Source: Candidatus Chlorobium masyuteum (GTDB lineage Bacteria > Bacteroidota > Chlorobiia > Chlorobiales > Chlorobiaceae). Taken from it: a DNA stretch of 64,000 bases. The DNA lies in contig NZ_JAAORA010000002.1 in assembly GCF_011601315.1 (NCBI RefSeq), positions 496,001 through 560,000 on the forward strand, read 5' to 3'. The notes beneath the pieces were generated by a model. That model had not been told where the DNA came from. It worked only from the letters and a program-made list of their open reading frames with translations, and did no database searches. The stretch's first letter is position 1, and each line of letters starts with the position of its first letter. A program made the translations under genes and the position numbers. Shown piece by piece: positions 9,726 through 20,352 of the stretch.

Positions 9726-11027
9726 ATGTTGTCGAGGGATTTAACAGAAAGCCAGTCACTGCCCAGAATTATCATCTACTCGGGAAAAGGGGGGACTGGA
9801 AAAACCACGGTTTCATCATCTACGGCAGTTTCATTGGCCCGGCAGAACAAGAAAGTGCTGATCATGTCGAGTGATCCGGCTCACTCACTGTCGGATGTTT
9901 TTGATGTCAAGATCAGCCGCAACGACCCGCAGAAAATCGAGAACAACCTCTACGGTCTTGAGGTTGATACGATCTATGAGCTTAAAAAGCACATGTCCGG
10001 TTTTCAGAAATTTGTCTCGACATCCTATAAAAACAAGGGGATTGACAGCGGAATGGCTACCGAGCTGACCACCCAGCCGGGTCTTGACGAGATTTTTGCC
10101 TTGAGCCGCCTGCTTGATGAAGCGCAGTCGGGCAGATGGGACGCTATTGTGCTGGATACTTCGCCTACCGGCAACACCCTTCGCCTGCTTGCCTATCCCG
10201 AGATCATTATTGGCGGAAACATGGGCAAGCAGTTTTTCAAGCTCTATAAAAGTATGTCTTCGCTGGCCCGCCCGTTGAGCGGAAACTCCATACCCGATGA
10301 TGATTTTTTCAACGAGGTCAATGTGCTGCTCAAGCAGATGGAGGATATCAACAAATTTATCCTCAGTCCCGAGGTCAGCTTCCGTCTGGTGCTCAATCCG
10401 GAGAAGCTCTCCATTCTTGAGACCAAACGGGCCTATACCTTTGTGCATCTCTACGGGATCAATGTTGACGGTATCGTTATCAACAAGATTCTTCCGACAT
10501 CAAAAACCGTTGGCGAATATTTTGAATTCTGGGCTGATCTGCACAGCAAATACCTGATGGAGATCGACAACTCATTCTATCCTACTCCCGTTTTCCGCTG
10601 TCAGCTGCAGAGGACCGAGCCGATCGGCGCCGATGCCCTCTACGAGATCAGCAAGCTGGTGTTCGGTGAGCAGGTGCCTGACAAGATTTTCTATTCCGGC
10701 AAGAACTTCTGGATAGAGAGTAAAAAAAATCCGGCAACCGAAGATCATCGTGAAATTCTCTGTATCAGAATTCCTTTTCTCAAGGATGCTGAAGATGTCA
10801 GCGTTGAGCGGATGGGTACTGATATTGTGGTGACTGTTGACCGGGCCCAGAGGATTATTACCCTGCCAAGAGCACTCTACAGTCTTGAGATGGAGGAGTA
10901 CCTCCGGGAGGATAATCTTTTACGTGTCATCTTCAAGGAGCAGCCTTCCGAGAAGGAGGATTCCGAGCTGAATGTCAATAAAAATATGCTTGACAAGCTC
11001 CGCTCCATGAGGCGATTGAAGATATAG
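9726..11027 (+). CDS. ArsA/Get3-like anion-transporting ATPase with C-terminal HSP20-like domain
   Basis: P-loop ATPase of the ArsA/Get3 group, 433 residues. The N-terminal P loop is GKGGTGKTT after IIYS, followed by the switch I region SSDPAHSLSDVFD and a DTSPTGNTLRLL switch II. The C-terminal ~90 residues (from about LCIRIPF) form a beta-rich stretch like the ArsA HSP20-like domain. No arsenite-binding cysteine cluster of the Enterobacterial ArsA type is visible, and no arsB, arsC or arsR lies nearby. In green sulfur bacteria such ATPases occur in several copies and have been discussed in the context of chlorosomes and membrane-protein targeting; function here is inferred. A GGGGAG site precedes the ATG. 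Confidence 0.88.
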   Translation: MLSRDLTESQSLPRIIIYSGKGGTGKTTVSSSTAVSLARQNKKVLIMSSDPAHSLSDVFDVKISRNDPQKIENNLYGLEVDTIYELKKHMSGFQKFVSTSYKNKGIDSGMATELTTQPGLDEIFALSRLLDEAQSGRWDAIVLDTSPTGNTLRLLAYPEIIIGGNMGKQFFKLYKSMSSLARPLSGNSIPDDDFFNEVNVLLKQMEDINKFILSPEVSFRLVLNPEKLSILETKRAYTFVHLYGINVDGIVINKILPTSKTVGEYFEFWADLHSKYLMEIDNSFYPTPVFRCQLQRTEPIGADALYEISKLVFGEQVPDKIFYSGKNFWIESKKNPATEDHREILCIRIPFLKDAEDVSVERMGTDIVVTVDRAQRIITLPRALYSLEMEEYLREDNLLRVIFKEQPSEKEDSELNVNKNMLDKLRSMRRLKI

Positions 11028-11166
11028 CGGCTCATCCCTTTCTTGAGTCATGAAAAATTCAGGGGAAACAGTTTAAGTTTTCGAGGGAATCTTGTATCTT
11101 AAATGTTTAAAATGTTGAGTTAACGGGAATTTACCCCAAATCTTTGTTAAAGAATCAGCTTATATC

Positions 11167-12063
11167 ATGTCCGAGAAAGCGCACTATGGTTTGTTGAAAG
11201 GAAAGAAAGGCATTGTTTTCGGTCCGCTTGATGAAAGCAGTATCGGATGGCAGATTGCGGTTCATGCCCACAAGGAAGGTGCTCAGATCGCAATTTCCAA
11301 TGTTGCGACCGCATTGCGTTTCGGTAATATCGAAGAGCTCTCGGCCATTTGTGGCAACGCTCCGGTAATAGTTTGTGACGCATCAAAAAATGAAGATGTT
11401 GAAAACTGTTTCATTGAGCTGAAAGAGAAATTCGGGCCGGTGGATTTTATCGTTCACTCTATCGGCATGTCGCAGAATATCCGCAAGCAGCTTCCCTATG
11501 AAGAGCTGAATTACGAGTGGTTCATGAGAACGCTCGACGTTTCAGGGCTCTCGCTGCACAGACTTGTTTCCTATGCATTGAAGACCGGAGCAGTGAATGA
11601 CGGAGCAAGTATTCTTGCACTCTCCTATATAGCATCACAGCGGAACTACTGGACCTATTCCGATATGGGAGATGCGAAATCGCTGCTTGAATCCATTGTT
11701 CGCAGTTATGGACCACGGCTTGCAAAGCGGGCCATCCGTATCAATACGATCTCACAAAGTCCAACATATACGAAGGCAGGAAGCGGTATTCCGGGGTTTG
11801 AGAAAATGTATGAATACAGCGATCTCATGTCTCCATTGGGGAATGCCTCTGCCGAAGAGTGTGCAGAGTACGCCATGACCATCCTGAGTGACCTTTCACG
11901 AAAGGTAACCATGCAGAACCTTTTCCATGATGGCGGGTACAGCTCCATGGGGGCAACCATTCCGATGATCAAGCTTGCTCATGAAGTCCTCAATGACAAG
12001 GAGCTTGCCGCCCGTGTAGGTCTGGATGACTATACTCCTGCAAGGGAGTGCCCGGAGAGCTGA
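11167..12063 (+). CDS. fabI: Enoyl-[acyl-carrier-protein] reductase (FabI type)
   Basis: NADH-dependent enoyl-ACP reductase for the last reduction of fatty-acid elongation. The 298-residue protein is somewhat longer than E. coli FabI and looks like the Bacteroidetes/Chlorobi branch. The nucleotide-binding N terminus reads KGIVFGPLDESSIGWQIA, and the catalytic dyad Tyr-x6-Lys is present in YSDMGDAK after LALSYIASQRNYW. The SPTYTKAGSGIPGFEKM block is the substrate-lid region. It stands alone, 139 bases after the ArsA-like gene, and is followed by two terminator-like hairpins. Confidence 0.92.
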   Translation: MSEKAHYGLLKGKKGIVFGPLDESSIGWQIAVHAHKEGAQIAISNVATALRFGNIEELSAICGNAPVIVCDASKNEDVENCFIELKEKFGPVDFIVHSIGMSQNIRKQLPYEELNYEWFMRTLDVSGLSLHRLVSYALKTGAVNDGASILALSYIASQRNYWTYSDMGDAKSLLESIVRSYGPRLAKRAIRINTISQSPTYTKAGSGIPGFEKMYEYSDLMSPLGNASAEECAEYAMTILSDLSRKVTMQNLFHDGGYSSMGATIPMIKLAHEVLNDKELAARVGLDDYTPARECPES

Positions 12064-12099
12064 TCAGGCAGTACGGTCTCTGTTTTTTATCTGACATCA

Positions 12100-12138
12100 T
12101 CCGCCGCCCGGACGAGAGATACGGGCGGCGGACTTTTT
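12100..12138 (+). terminator. Intrinsic terminator after fabI
   Basis: A perfect 11-bp stem (TCCGCCGCCCG with CGGGCGGCGGA, 12100-12110 and 12122-12132) with an 11-base loop is followed by C and five Ts. It lies 37 bases after the fabI stop and is the natural end of that transcript. Confidence 0.85.
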
Positions 12139-12158
12139 ATGTCTGCATCAACAGGCAT

Positions 12159-12213
12159 AAAAAAACGACGAGGAACCGGATGAGGGTCTGTCCGGTCTTA
12201 TCACCTCGTTTTT
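12159..12213. terminator. Second terminator-like structured hairpin
   Basis: Just 21 bases after the fabI terminator lies a second hairpin with an A-run on its left (from 12159) and TTTTT on its right (12209-12213). The inner stem ACCGGA/TCCGGT (12175-12180 with 12191-12196) and outer stem ACGAGG/CCTCGT (12168-12173 with 12204-12209) are separated by an internal loop. It could terminate on either strand, or be the 3' end of a short non-coding transcript; nothing more can be said from sequence. Confidence 0.5.
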
Positions 12214-14747
<2,534 letters not shown>

Positions 14748-14772
14748 TAAGCTGAATGATTCTATCAGTTAC

Positions 14773-14809
14773 AAAGCAGAAAGCCCGGTTTTTCCGGGCT
14801 TTCTGCTTT
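14773..14809. terminator. Bidirectional terminator between icd and YkuD_2-type gene
   Basis: A perfect 16-bp inverted repeat (14773-14788 with 14794-14809) with a TTTTT loop, containing AGCCCGG/CCGGGCT, flanked by A-rich and T-rich ends. It lies between the stop of icd (plus) and the stop of the convergent gene (minus) and can end transcription from both sides. Confidence 0.93.
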
Positions 14810-15432
14810 TATTCTCTTTTCCGCTCTGCTCTCCACACATAAATAAATCCATTGTTTTCGAGTTTTTTTGCAACCTCGACAATATCTCCGGTTGCAACCA
14901 CAAAGCAGCCGTTGCTCCGGCCTATCCTTGGGCCATTGAAGGTCAGAAGGTTTTCAATGATGGTGAACATCGAGACATAACCGGCTGAGTGGAGCACAAT
15001 ATCGCGCATGAATGCATTGCCGTTCACTGTGCTGTCCAGCCCTTCAAGACGGACCGCCTTCCCATGATCTCCGCTGTATGTATCATGAACCCTGAAAAGT
15101 CCGAGACTGCTCATATTTGATTCCGGAGTGTCGGAAAATCGGACGGCATAAAGTTCACCGGAGTTTTTTCCATGAGCTACCCGGAAAAACGATTGCTCAC
15201 CGGTTTTCAGCTCAATGAGAGCCATCCGTTTCAGGTACGAGGGCTTCGAGTAGTCAACCACCGCGAGGTAGCGCGGGTTCTCTTCAGGATGGAGCGTCCG
15301 ATATGATTGAAGTGCAAAAAGGGCGGCTTTGTAAGCCTGCGGCGATACCTGTTCCGGGAGGAGGAGCACTCCGGCGAAGATAGCGGATAGCAATGCAACG
15401 ATAGTTATACCGGTACGGACTCTCTTTGCCAT
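14809..15432 (-). CDS. Murein L,D-transpeptidase catalytic-domain (YkuD_2-like) protein
   Basis: A 207-residue exported or membrane-anchored protein with one N-terminal hydrophobic segment (about residues 9-25). It resembles the YkuD_2 (L,D-transpeptidase catalytic-domain) group. Visible marks are VVDYSKPS, a VAHGKNSG turn, SNMSSLGLFRVHDTYSGDHG, the first catalytic-region His in IVLHSAGY and the Cys motif GRSNGCFVV near residue 175. The likely role is cell-wall crosslinking or editing in the periplasm; activity has not been established for most members of this subgroup. The stop codon lies at the edge of the shared terminator with icd. Confidence 0.82.
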   Translation of the reverse strand: MAKRVRTGITIVALLSAIFAGVLLLPEQVSPQAYKAALFALQSYRTLHPEENPRYLAVVDYSKPSYLKRMALIELKTGEQSFFRVAHGKNSGELYAVRFSDTPESNMSSLGLFRVHDTYSGDHGKAVRLEGLDSTVNGNAFMRDIVLHSAGYVSMFTIIENLLTFNGPRIGRSNGCFVVATGDIVEVAKKLENNGFIYVWRAERKRE

Positions 15433-15612
15433 GTTACTGCCGATTTTATGTATTCCAATACTGCATCAAAGTTTTGAAGCGTGCCTTCAAGTCAGATACC
15501 GTTTTTATGGTGTGCGGTGTAACGTAAAGATGCGATTGCCTGTGCAGTGAATATTAGCAAACTTTACAACAGAACGTAATAGAGTTTTTTACAACCAAAC
15601 AGGACATGATTT

Positions 15613-16560
15613 ATGCAAATGAAAAAAAGTCTTAAAAGACCTGCGGCCTTGTTACTGGGACTATTATCGTTAGTTGGCGTAGATTCAACAGCGATCAGCG
15701 CGCCTGCAAACATAGTGGTAGCGGATGCAAAAACAACTCATCATCTCAATCTTTATGTTGCTCAGGATTTGGGGATTTTCAAAAAATATAAGCTGGACGT
15801 CTCCATCGTGCCCGTTGCAGATCTGGCTGCCGCAAGAGATCTGGTTGTTTCAGGACAGGCAGATGTATTTTGGTCGTGCCCGACTGTTGCCATTGCTGCT
15901 ATTGCCAATGGTGCACCGATCAAGATAATCTCTCAGGTCAAAAAGCCCTGCACCTCGGTACTGCTTGTGCCAAAGGATTCACCAATTACCCGTCTTTCGG
16001 ATCTGAAGGGCAAGAATATTGCCGGTATTTCGCCTACATGCGAATCGGTTATTGCGTTGACGGTTGCGGCAAGGAAAAACGGCGGGCAGTTCAATCTCCA
16101 GAAACTGGCCGGAGGCCCGGCACTTGCAGCGCTTGAAGCAAGGCAGATTGATGGTGCTATTCTTGAAGAACCACAGGCCAGTATTGCTGAATTGAAAGGG
16201 TACAAGGTGCTCTTCAAGGAGGCGGCTGAAAATATTCCATGCCGTACTATCAATGCACGCAATACGTTTCTGAAAAGCAATGCAAAAGAGCTTAAAACCT
16301 TCATAAAGGCGATAGGGGAAGCCAATGCCCTTATTCTCAAAAATCCTGTTGCTCCGAATATTGTCGATATAGCGGTGAAGTATACCGGTGCACCTGTTGA
16401 AGCTATCAAGTACGGCAACCACAGGCTTAAATTCCGTACCACAATTGATCAGCGAGGGCTCTTTTTGCTTGGCAATGAATTGATTGTGCTGCAGAATATC
16501 AAGGAAAATCCCGGCAATCGTCTCTATGCTGACGAGTTTCGCGGTATTACCTGGAAGTAG
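15613..16560 (+). CDS. ABC transporter periplasmic substrate-binding protein (NMT1/TauA-SsuA-like)
   Basis: A 315-residue binding protein with a signal peptide (about residues 1-30, cut near ISA-PAN). The body resembles the nitrate/sulfonate/taurine/thiamine-precursor SBP group: LYVAQDLGIFKKYKLDV, then a DLVVSGQADVFWS patch and LSDLKGKNIAG. Four cysteines (FWSCP, KKPCT, SPTCE, NIPCR) are present, unusual for a periplasmic binding protein of this type and possibly ligand-related or disulfide-forming. A good AGGA site lies 8 bases before the ATG. It heads an operon with a second binding-type protein, permease and ATPase, and cysK follows; a sulfur-containing ligand is a guess from context only. 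Confidence 0.85.
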   Translation: MQMKKSLKRPAALLLGLLSLVGVDSTAISAPANIVVADAKTTHHLNLYVAQDLGIFKKYKLDVSIVPVADLAAARDLVVSGQADVFWSCPTVAIAAIANGAPIKIISQVKKPCTSVLLVPKDSPITRLSDLKGKNIAGISPTCESVIALTVAARKNGGQFNLQKLAGGPALAALEARQIDGAILEEPQASIAELKGYKVLFKEAAENIPCRTINARNTFLKSNAKELKTFIKAIGEANALILKNPVAPNIVDIAVKYTGAPVEAIKYGNHRLKFRTTIDQRGLFLLGNELIVLQNIKENPGNRLYADEFRGITWK

Positions 16561-16587
16561 TCGGGGTTATTGTTCTTTATGAGTCGC

Positions 16588-16619
16588 TGCCCTGCCGGGC
16601 GTAGAATTCCGGCAGGGCA
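16588..16619 (+). promoter_or_regulatory. Intra-operon hairpin (attenuator or mRNA-stabiliser)
   Basis: A perfect 11-bp stem TGCCCTGCCGG/CCGGCAGGGCA (16588-16598 with 16609-16619) with a 10-base loop, 27 bases after the stop of the binding-protein gene. The T-tract after it is weak (TATATTTTAA). Such hairpins after the first gene of binding-protein operons often give partial termination or protect the upstream mRNA so that the binding protein is made in excess. That role is inferred. Confidence 0.65.
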
Positions 16620-16647
16620 CTATATTTTAACAACAACAAGAGTGGTT

Positions 16648-17601
16648 TTGGTAAACACGAAAGAGCAAAAGAAATTGAATGGGTGGGCTTTGCCATTAGC
16701 TGGCATAACGTTGGCGCTTGTTATTTTTGGTGTTTATGTTGCTTTTCAGGCACCCCGGAAAGAACTTCCAGTCAAAACCATGATTGGTCATAACGGTAGT
16801 CCGCTGCTTGCATTTTTGTATGCAACAGGAGAAGGTGCTGAAGGCCGAAATGTCTTTACATCCAGCAAGTTCAGCTCTTCGTCCGATGTTGGCTATGCCT
16901 TGCTCTCAGGAACTATTCATGCCGGTTTTATTGAGCCGGAAAAGGCTCTTGAGCTTTCCCGGTTAAGCGGCTTTGAAAAACTTTTGGTATTGGGAAAAGT
17001 GACGTTTCCCTATGGTGTTACCGTTATTACGAAAAAAGGATCATCCCTCCGTTTGCAGGATATAAACGGGCATCATATTGGCGTACCATCGGATAATCCG
17101 GCTTTGCTGGAAGAGTTTACGAAGGCGGTCAGCAAGTATCCGCTTCAACTGAACCAGGTTGATTATCGATTTTTACCGGCGGATGCGATCATACCTGCCC
17201 TTGATTCCGGAAAAATCGAAGGTGCGATTGTCAAAGGATCAAAAGCGGTGATTGCCATAAGTGACGGGCATAATATTCTTTTTCAGAAGTGGGATATGGA
17301 GCCGGGAAACGAGTGCTGCCCACCGGTTATTGATCAGCTTGAGTTTGTATTGGTTGCGCAGAAAAATAATCAGGCTCTCAATAGTGAGCTGGTGAAAATT
17401 CTCGGCAGATCGGCGGCATTGAGCCCCTCCGTTTTAAGAGAGGCGCTATCGAGAACGGAACATGTTCCTGAAACTCTCTTTGCTGATCTCCCCCTGGCAT
17501 CCTTTGAGGTGGCTGATAATCAATTACTCCAACTTTTTTCACGGCATTCCGGGCGGGATCACCATAAAAAGAGCGGCCCGGCTCATCATGCGGTACCTTG
17601 A
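16648..17601 (+). CDS. Second ABC-transporter binding-type protein, membrane-anchored
   Basis: A protein of about 317 residues with an N-terminal transmembrane segment (WALPLAGITLALVIFGVYVAF) and a periplasmic domain with an SBP-like layout (SGTIHAGFIEPEKAL, LQDINGHHIGVPSDNP, LDSGKIEGAIVKGSKA). It looks like a divergent NMT1-type binding protein that stays anchored. The start is uncertain: the first ATG (16579) would place the start before the hairpin, so I prefer the TTG at 16648 with AAGAG 5 bases upstream; a GTG at 16642 is also possible. Its last ~20 residues (from about SGRDHHKK) are odd, and an alternative frame there reads more like protein, so a frameshift near the T6 tract at about 17535 is possible. 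Confidence 0.6.
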   Translation: MVNTKEQKKLNGWALPLAGITLALVIFGVYVAFQAPRKELPVKTMIGHNGSPLLAFLYATGEGAEGRNVFTSSKFSSSSDVGYALLSGTIHAGFIEPEKALELSRLSGFEKLLVLGKVTFPYGVTVITKKGSSLRLQDINGHHIGVPSDNPALLEEFTKAVSKYPLQLNQVDYRFLPADAIIPALDSGKIEGAIVKGSKAVIAISDGHNILFQKWDMEPGNECCPPVIDQLEFVLVAQKNNQALNSELVKILGRSAALSPSVLREALSRTEHVPETLFADLPLASFEVADNQLLQLFSRHSGRDHHKKSGPAHHAVP

Positions 17602-17655
17602 CGAGCGCAGTTTTTCTACGGAGGCCGCCATCAATCACATTATAGATGAATTATC

Positions 17656-18489
17656 ATGCAAGTTGAGCAGCAATATGGGTCGAAAGGATTTGGTTTGCTG
17701 ACAAGAGCGTCAGGGCTTTTTTTGAAAAACTCGTTCGGGAGCATTTTTTCACGTGAGTTTATCAAAGTGCTCATTCCGCTTCTTGTTCTTTGGGAGGTGA
17801 TTCCACGGTTTGAGATCCTTCCTCGTACACTTGCCCCAACACTGAGCGATGTTGCTCTGGCTTTTTGGGATATGGTGTTAAACAAGGCTTTGTTTTTGCA
17901 CATTCTCTTCAGTCTCGGCAAATTTCTTGCCGGTCTTTTGATTGCAGTACTCACCGCCATTCCAATCGGCATATTCATGGGGTGGAATCTTCCCATACGC
18001 AAGCACACGTTGCCTTTGTTTCAGATGCTTGCCCCTATACCTCCTCCGGCATGGGTACCGCTCACCATTATTATATTCGGAATAGGTCTTCCCATGCAGA
18101 TCTACCTGATTTTTCTCGGGGCGTTTTATCCGATTCTCTTCAATACCTACCAGGCAATAAAAGATACCGATCCCAGATATCTCTCATCAGCCAGGGTGTT
18201 CGGTGCAAGTGAATTGACCTTGATCTGTAACGTCTATTTCTGGCATGCACTTGGCTCCATTATCATGAGCGTAAAAACCGGAGTGGCCATTGCTCTTGTG
18301 ATGCTTGTGATTGCTGAAATGTATGGTGGACGCAGCGGGATCGGTTATTTGCTGGTTGAGGCAAAAGAGTTTTTCCAGATTCCGTCAATGGTGGTCTGTA
18401 TGCTGGTGCTTGGTATCATTGGTTGGTTTTCAATAGAAATTTTAAAATTCGCAGAGTTGAAACTTGCGTTATGGAAGGTGGGGAGATGA
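17656..18489 (+). CDS. ABC transporter permease (nitrate/sulfonate/taurine type)
   Basis: Inner-membrane permease of the BPD_transp_1 family, 277 residues with about six hydrophobic segments. The EAA-like cytoplasmic loop that contacts the ATPase is visible in the stretch IKDTDPRYLSSARVFGASE, and PAWVPLTIIIFGIG precedes it. The ATG at 17656 is used; there is no strong ribosome-binding site before it, and an AAAGGA just before a TTG near 17693 suggests a shorter alternative. Its TGA stop overlaps the next ATG by 4 bases (ATGA), so permease and ATPase are translationally coupled. Confidence 0.9.
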   Translation: MQVEQQYGSKGFGLLTRASGLFLKNSFGSIFSREFIKVLIPLLVLWEVIPRFEILPRTLAPTLSDVALAFWDMVLNKALFLHILFSLGKFLAGLLIAVLTAIPIGIFMGWNLPIRKHTLPLFQMLAPIPPPAWVPLTIIIFGIGLPMQIYLIFLGAFYPILFNTYQAIKDTDPRYLSSARVFGASELTLICNVYFWHALGSIIMSVKTGVAIALVMLVIAEMYGGRSGIGYLLVEAKEFFQIPSMVVCMLVLGIIGWFSIEILKFAELKLALWKVGR

Positions 18490-19358
18490 TAGAAGCGAGA
18501 CGCATCAGCAAGTTTTTTTCAATCGTGAACAAAGAGGGTATTGCCGAGGGGCTCACCGCCTGTTTGTCCGTTACCCTTTCAATCGAGAAAGGCAAAATCA
18601 TTACGTTGCTTGGGCCTTCCGGATGCGGGAAATCAACATTTCTGGAGATATTGGCCGGATTGCAGGCACCCTCAGAAGGAGAGGTCTATATTGATGGAGT
18701 CAGAGTACTTGAGCCGCTCCCTTCGACGCGCATAGAGATGGAGGCATACCGGAAGAGATACCGATTTCTCTCTCCACTTGCCAACGATCTTATTCGGGAC
18801 AGGCCAAAGCACGATATAGCCATGATCTTTCAGGACTATGCTGTTTTTCCGTGGATGACGGTTTTGCAGAATGTCACCTTCACGCTCAAATTGCGAGGAT
18901 TGCGACGCGCAGAGCGGGAAAAACAGGCCATCTTTTATCTCAACAAGGTTGGTCTTGGCGCTTCGTTAAATAAGTATCCTTCACAGCTTTCGGGCGGCAT
19001 GCGGCAGCGGCTTGCTTTTGCCCGCGCTCTTTCGGTTGAGCCGAAGGCGATTTTGATGGATGAGCCGTTTGCTGCAGTTGATCTGCTTACAAGGGAGCGT
19101 TTGCAGGATGACTTGTTGAAGCTTTTGGATTCTTCGGGAATTACCATCGTCATGGTCACCCATGATGTTGCTGAAGCGACCTATCTCTCAGACGAAATTA
19201 TCATTTTTTCGCCTTCACCCGGTACGATAAGAAACCGATTCACTATTGATGTGCCGAGGCCGCGAAGGCGCGATCATCCCGAGCTGGCCGATATTCAGGA
19301 GCGTATCAGCAGGCTTTTGAAATATGATATCGATAACGAAAGCGAGTATTCGATTTAA
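18486..19358 (+). CDS. ABC transporter ATPase (nitrate/sulfonate/taurine type)
   Basis: ATP-binding subunit of the same importer, about 290 residues. Walker A GPSGCGKST, Q-loop FQDYAVFPWMT, signature LSGGMRQR, Walker B ILMDEPFAAVD and H-loop MVTHDVAEA are all intact. Between Walker A and the Q-loop there is an unusual insertion of about 40 residues (from EPLPSTRIEMEAY to DRPKHDIA), not common in SsuB/TauB. I chose the ATG at 18486, which overlaps the permease stop and has a GGTGGGGAG ribosome-binding site; an upstream extension would overlap the permease gene. Confidence 0.92.
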   Translation: MIEARRISKFFSIVNKEGIAEGLTACLSVTLSIEKGKIITLLGPSGCGKSTFLEILAGLQAPSEGEVYIDGVRVLEPLPSTRIEMEAYRKRYRFLSPLANDLIRDRPKHDIAMIFQDYAVFPWMTVLQNVTFTLKLRGLRRAEREKQAIFYLNKVGLGASLNKYPSQLSGGMRQRLAFARALSVEPKAILMDEPFAAVDLLTRERLQDDLLKLLDSSGITIVMVTHDVAEATYLSDEIIIFSPSPGTIRNRFTIDVPRPRRRDHPELADIQERISRLLKYDIDNESEYSI

Positions 19359-19385
19359 CAAACCAGGAACCAGAACAGCAAAAAC

Positions 19386-20342
19386 ATGTCAGAATCAAAT
19401 AGCTTCAGAGGTAAAGTATACGATACGATCACATCAGCAGTCGGTAACACGCCTCTTGTTCGTCTCGGGAAGATATCTGCGGGATTACCGGGGATAATTC
19501 TGGGGAAAGTCGAGTCATTCAATCCGCTGAACAGTGTCAAATGCCGCATCGGTATAGCCATGATTCGTGAGGCTGAATGGTCAGGGAAGCTGAAACCCGG
19601 CGGCACGATTATCGAGCCGACTTCAGGTAATACCGGTATTGGCCTGGCATTTGCCGCCGCCGAGCGGAACTACCGCCTTATCCTTACGATGCCGGAGACG
19701 ATGTCAATTGAGAGGCGCAAACTCATTAAAATGCTGGGAGCCGAACTGGTGCTGACTCCCGGAACCGAAGGAATGAATGGGGCGGTCAATAAGGCAAAAG
19801 AGTTGCAGCGTCAGATTCCGGGAAGTTATATCCCGTTGCAGTTCGAGAATCCGGCCAATCCGCAGGTGCACAGGGAGACGACTGCAGAGGAGATATGGGC
19901 AGATACGGCTGGTGATGTCGATTTTCTTGTTTCCGGTGTTGGTACCGGTGGAACCATTACCGGTGTGGCTGAAATCATAAAGGCGCGCAAACCGGGTTTC
20001 AAGGCCATAGCTGTTGAGCCTGATGCATCTCCTGTCCTCTCCGGAGGACGGCCCGGTCCTCACCGGATACAGGGGATTGGGGCGGGTTTTATTCCCAAGG
20101 TGCTGAATCGTTCTATAATTGATGAGATCGTCCGGGTTACCAATGAAGACGCATTTGAAACTGCTCAAGCTGTCAGTCGCAATGAGGGAATACTGGTCGG
20201 TATTTCATCGGGTGCGGCAGTGTGGGCCGCCATCCAGATTGCCCGAAGAGAAGAGAATCGGGGGAAAAAAATCGTTACGATTCTTCCGGACTCAGGGGAG
20301 CGTTATCTCTCAACACAGTTATCCGATATAGAGAGCTTTTGA
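19386..20342 (+). CDS. cysK: Cysteine synthase A (O-acetylserine sulfhydrylase)
   Basis: PLP enzyme that makes cysteine from O-acetylserine and sulfide. The 318-residue protein has the PLP-lysine motif NSVKCRIG (like E. coli CysK), the substrate loop [11 protein letters not shown], the GTGGTITG phosphate loop and [10 protein letters not shown] near the C terminus. It begins 27 bases after the ABC ATPase gene, on the same strand and with no terminator between, so it may be the last gene of that operon. This is the only functional hint about the ABC importer's ligand. Confidence 0.95.
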   Translation: MSESNSFRGKVYDTITSAVGNTPLVRLGKISAGLPGIILGKVESFNPLNSVKCRIGIAMIREAEWSGKLKPGGTIIEPTSGNTGIGLAFAAAERNYRLILTMPETMSIERRKLIKMLGAELVLTPGTEGMNGAVNKAKELQRQIPGSYIPLQFENPANPQVHRETTAEEIWADTAGDVDFLVSGVGTGGTITGVAEIIKARKPGFKAIAVEPDASPVLSGGRPGPHRIQGIGAGFIPKVLNRSIIDEIVRVTNEDAFETAQAVSRNEGILVGISSGAAVWAAIQIARREENRGKKIVTILPDSGERYLSTQLSDIESF

Positions 20343-20352
20343 TCGGTACTTC

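Noticed and set aside
19386-20342. VKCRIG in place of the more usual VKDRI in the cysteine synthase PLP site
   Set aside because: E. coli CysK has the same Cys, so this is normal variation and not a defect.
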